Of a stretch of DNA of 7,441 nucleotides, positions 4,952 through 7,441 are shown in pieces (the first letter of the stretch is position 1; each line of letters opens with the position of its first letter). The position numbers and the translations under genes are program-made. Source of the stretch: Flavobacterium psychrophilum (GTDB taxonomy: Bacteria; Bacteroidota; Bacteroidia; Flavobacteriales; Flavobacteriaceae); NCBI GenBank assembly GCA_003243255.1, contig QFQM01000210.1, positions 1-7,441 on the forward strand. The letters run 5' to 3'. Under the pieces are notes generated by a model, which was not told the origin of the DNA, ran no database searches, and saw only the letters and a list, made by a program, of their open reading frames with translations.

Positions 4952-7387
4952 TTCCGCTGTAGCCTCGCCTTCAAGAGTTGCAATAGCTTCAATCAAATTT
5001 ATAGCAACAATATCCTGGTACAATCTGTTACTGGCTCGTGTAGTTGGTAACTCTGAAACGGTAAGTATTAATGAAAATTTATGTTTTGTTGCATCCAGGT
5101 ATTTCCTATGACTTTCCGGTATATCATTTTTTGCAGTGCATTTTATTGCAAGAGCAACTTTGTTGCCTAGCGCTTCGATCTGAGCACCTGAGACATTGTC
5201 GTCCCGTTGTTGGACATTTGAAAACAATCGGTTATCCACACCGAAGAAATCATCGGACCAACTCATGCCTTGCTTAATCCGGTAATTCTCAGTTTTCATT
5301 TTCCCCATTTCATTCGCTTCGATTGGTTTAAATATTCCGAAGGTAATCTGGAGTGGCAGGTATCCCAGGTGATTGTCTTTAATTGGTAAGAAGCTATAGC
5401 ACAATGTAGCTTTGAAATTCAACTTATTTCCACTCTTATTAATGTAATTAGGAATCGAAACAAGTATTGTCTGGAGTTCCTCCACTTCAATCTCACTTTC
5501 GATTACGAAGCTTATGGCGTTGTTATCCGTTGCTGTCAGAAAGTTGCTTTGAGGTTTTCCAAAGCCCGTTAATTTTCGTAACAAGTTAATCGGATAGCCA
5601 CGAAATTGTACAGGATTATTTCCGCATGGACTTTCAGCGGAATTGATCAACAGCGCTTTTATCGTTTGCATCTTCAGCAAAGGATATTGACGTTGAATCA
5701 CCGCAGCATAGGATGCGATCAACGGTGTCGAAAAGCTTGTACCACAACTGCGGGAAAAATATCTGTCCCCAGCAGGTTCAATTGGTGAGCGAAGAATTTC
5801 CAAGCCAGATTCATACTTAAATAAGTCCCCGCCCTCAAATACCAGGTCGGGCTTATTTAAGTGCTTATTTCTTTGCGACCGCATAAAATCTGAACCGTTA
5901 ACAGGTTGCTCATAGTCATAGTGAAACTTACGAGTATAATACGCGGGGAATTCTTCACCGGGAGTGATGTCTGAGTTGAGTTCTCCTTCAAGGTTTCCGG
6001 CAATAGCACCGATAGAAATGTTATTCAATGATTCAGACGGCTCCGATATGTTTGTCGTCTCACAACTATGAATTTCGCTCCTGTTGTCAAGGGAATAAAA
6101 AAAATCGGGATACGCGTGTGCTGTATGCGGCTCATCGACTATTAACTCTTTCAATCTTTGCTCGGGAATATTGCCGACTGATATGAAAATCAATAGGTCA
6201 TTTTCATAGGCAAGCTTGTCTAACAAATAGGCGTAATCACTGAAATGTTTATTATAACCTTTGGGCATTGGATCATTCAGCGAGAGGTTGAAGATGCGGA
6301 TACCATGATCAACATGTGCTTGTTTAATAACTTCTACCAGGCGGACAATATTCAATCCGTCATTGTCGGCCTGAATAGCTTTGATGACAGCGATCTTTGC
6401 CTTGGCCTCATAAGAAGTTTTTATTTCTCTGATAAAATCCTCACCAAGGATGACAAGACTTGCAACAGCGGTGCCGTGACCGCTATCATCAATGTACGGG
6501 CTTGTATTGGTGAGATCGTAGGCAATATCGGTGAGGCAGGAACGCAATGGTTCTATCCTAAAAAAACCTGTGTCAATAATTCCAACCGTAGGCAAATTAT
6601 CCGGAACCACGATTTCAAATCCGTAGTCTCTTCGTGCCTCGCCAAATGCCCCTGGTCTTCTACGCTCGACCCTGCTACTAGATACCGTTTTTACTATATC
6701 AAAATTATCAGCAATTTCTTCAGTGTCTTCTCGTGACAAATTGGAGACCTCAAGAATATCAGGTGATAAATCCGTCTGATAGACAGGTTTGCCTTTTGAC
6801 TCTAGGTAAGTAAGCAAAGCTTTATAGATAGCATTGGCCGATGCTCGTTGAGCACTGATGAGACTTATACACGACATTTCTGTCGAGTATGATTTGATCC
6901 TGCGCTTGCTAGAGAGAAATCGAAAGTCATTAATTAATGCGATAAGATTGTATTCTTTACCTTGATAAGGTTCTTCGGGAGGGCTTTCATAAAATAATTC
7001 GAGATGCTTAATAAAAAGTTTAAATGCCTCCTCGTCTATGATTTCAAAGTAGACTGTTTTATTGAAGTCTTCATAAGCAGAGACCAACAATCCATATTTT
7101 GAATAGTATTCTTTTACTAAACTGGAATTAAAGACTTTAAAAAATCTTATGATCACCACTTCAATTACATCAGGAAGAACAATTGTTCTTTTCTCGGAGC
7201 GTTGTTTTCGCTCAGAATACAAAATTGCATTCGCCCTACGCAACCTTTCCTTCTGGACAGAATTGGGCACCTTGGATGTCTCTATCTCTGATTCATCTTC
7301 TGCTTCTGTCTTTACCCACCGCGTCTTCTTGAAACCATCATTAGTTCCAGGTTGATTCTTAAGGTATACGTGTCGATTTTCAGCCAT
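4940..7387 (-). CDS. ietS: Subtilisin-like (S8) serine protease, IetS-like
   Basis: An 815-residue protease with no signal peptide (hydrophilic start MAENRHVYLK), so probably cytosolic, unlike most secreted subtilisins. Residues about 1-255 form an N-terminal region that I cannot assign, with a very basic stretch at about 46-68. The S8 domain runs from about 265 to 585. The catalytic Asp272 lies in VGIIDTGF, His304 in DSGHGTAVAS, the oxyanion Asn406 in SVGN, and the nucleophile Ser551 in CGTSFSTPLIA. All key residues are present, so the protein should be active. Residues about 600-815 form a further domain ending in an Ala/Glu-rich tail. Large S8 proteases of this build pair with small AAA ATPases in IetAS, where the protease was described as the toxic effector. 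Here the genes converge with abutting stops instead of forming an operon, so expression of the two must be set separately. The protease call is firm; the IetS label rests on architecture and neighbour. Confidence 0.85.
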   Translation of the reverse strand: MAENRHVYLKNQPGTNDGFKKTRWVKTEAEDESEIETSKVPNSVQKERLRRANAILYSERKQRSEKRTIVLPDVIEVVIIRFFKVFNSSLVKEYYSKYGLLVSAYEDFNKTVYFEIIDEEAFKLFIKHLELFYESPPEEPYQGKEYNLIALINDFRFLSSKRRIKSYSTEMSCISLISAQRASANAIYKALLTYLESKGKPVYQTDLSPDILEVSNLSREDTEEIADNFDIVKTVSSSRVERRRPGAFGEARRDYGFEIVVPDNLPTVGIIDTGFFRIEPLRSCLTDIAYDLTNTSPYIDDSGHGTAVASLVILGEDFIREIKTSYEAKAKIAVIKAIQADNDGLNIVRLVEVIKQAHVDHGIRIFNLSLNDPMPKGYNKHFSDYAYLLDKLAYENDLLIFISVGNIPEQRLKELIVDEPHTAHAYPDFFYSLDNRSEIHSCETTNISEPSESLNNISIGAIAGNLEGELNSDITPGEEFPAYYTRKFHYDYEQPVNGSDFMRSQRNKHLNKPDLVFEGGDLFKYESGLEILRSPIEPAGDRYFSRSCGTSFSTPLIASYAAVIQRQYPLLKMQTIKALLINSAESPCGNNPVQFRGYPINLLRKLTGFGKPQSNFLTATDNNAISFVIESEIEVEELQTILVSIPNYINKSGNKLNFKATLCYSFLPIKDNHLGYLPLQITFGIFKPIEANEMGKMKTENYRIKQGMSWSDDFFGVDNRLFSNVQQRDDNVSGAQIEALGNKVALAIKCTAKNDIPESHRKYLDATKHKFSLILTVSELPTTRASNRLYQDIVAINLIEAIATLEGEATAEAES

Positions 7388-7441
7388 GTAGCACTTTTAT
7401 TTAGTAAACGGGTTTGATATCAAGTTACAATTTCCCTGTGT
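7388..7441 (-). promoter_or_regulatory. Upstream region of the protease gene with a 10-bp palindrome
   Basis: These 54 bases before the protease ATG are AT-rich and lack a Shine-Dalgarno sequence. TTGATATCAA (7414-7423) is a perfect palindrome 26 nt upstream of the ATG, a position where an operator could overlap the promoter. No convincing TAnnTTTG element is present in what is visible, and the region is cut by the window edge. The palindrome could be chance. Confidence 0.2.

Noticed and set aside
6245..6736. A 163-codon open frame on the plus strand inside the protease gene.
   Set aside because: It lies wholly antisense to the conserved S8 catalytic region, resembles no protein family and has low-complexity composition; it is a shadow of the protease frame.
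1..7441. CRISPR arrays, tRNA or rRNA genes, insertion sequences and tandem repeats.
   Set aside because: I saw no regularly spaced repeats, no tRNA-like fold, no transposase and no terminal repeats other than the 2048-2179 palindrome.

Overview
The window reads as chromosomal or accessory DNA of a member of the Bacteroidota. It holds a FecI-type ECF sigma factor beside a FecR anti-sigma factor, its spacers are AT-rich, and most start codons lack a clear Shine-Dalgarno sequence. I cannot place it below phylum; Cytophagales or Chitinophagales would fit.

Layout. Positions 1-1541 (minus strand) carry a cell-surface-signalling regulatory unit: a fecR-like gene cut by the left edge, an ECF sigma gene, and a candidate 28-codon micro-ORF. 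A 50-bp two-block repeat with an identical 15-nt spacer lies just upstream of both fecR and the micro-ORF, and looks like a shared promoter/leader. Positions 1502-2003 (minus) hold an unrecognised protein gene with a textbook terminator. Upstream of it, at 2048-2179, is a 132-nt, GC-rich nested inverted repeat that looks like a structured RNA or a small mobile palindrome.

Positions 2254-7387 form a small defence-island-like block of four genes that alternate strictly in strand (+,-,+,-). The first is a TIGR02391/HEPN-family protein with an AbiJ-like N-terminal part. It is tail-to-tail with a second HEPN-like protein, 17 bp away. Divergent from that is an AAA ATPase. The ATPase is tail-to-tail, with abutting stop codons, to a large cytosolic subtilisin-like (S8) protease with an intact Asp/His/Ser triad.

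The ATPase-protease pair matches the two components of IetAS, first described as a plasmid-stabilising toxin-antitoxin pair on pTiC58 and later counted among anti-phage systems. Known pairs are normally co-directional; here they converge. The divergent HEPN and ATPase genes share a leader octamer in mirror orientation, which hints at co-regulation. The most interesting points are the convergent IetAS-like pair with its neighbouring HEPN genes, the nested inverted repeat at 2048-2179, and the paired regulatory motif of the FecI/FecR unit.
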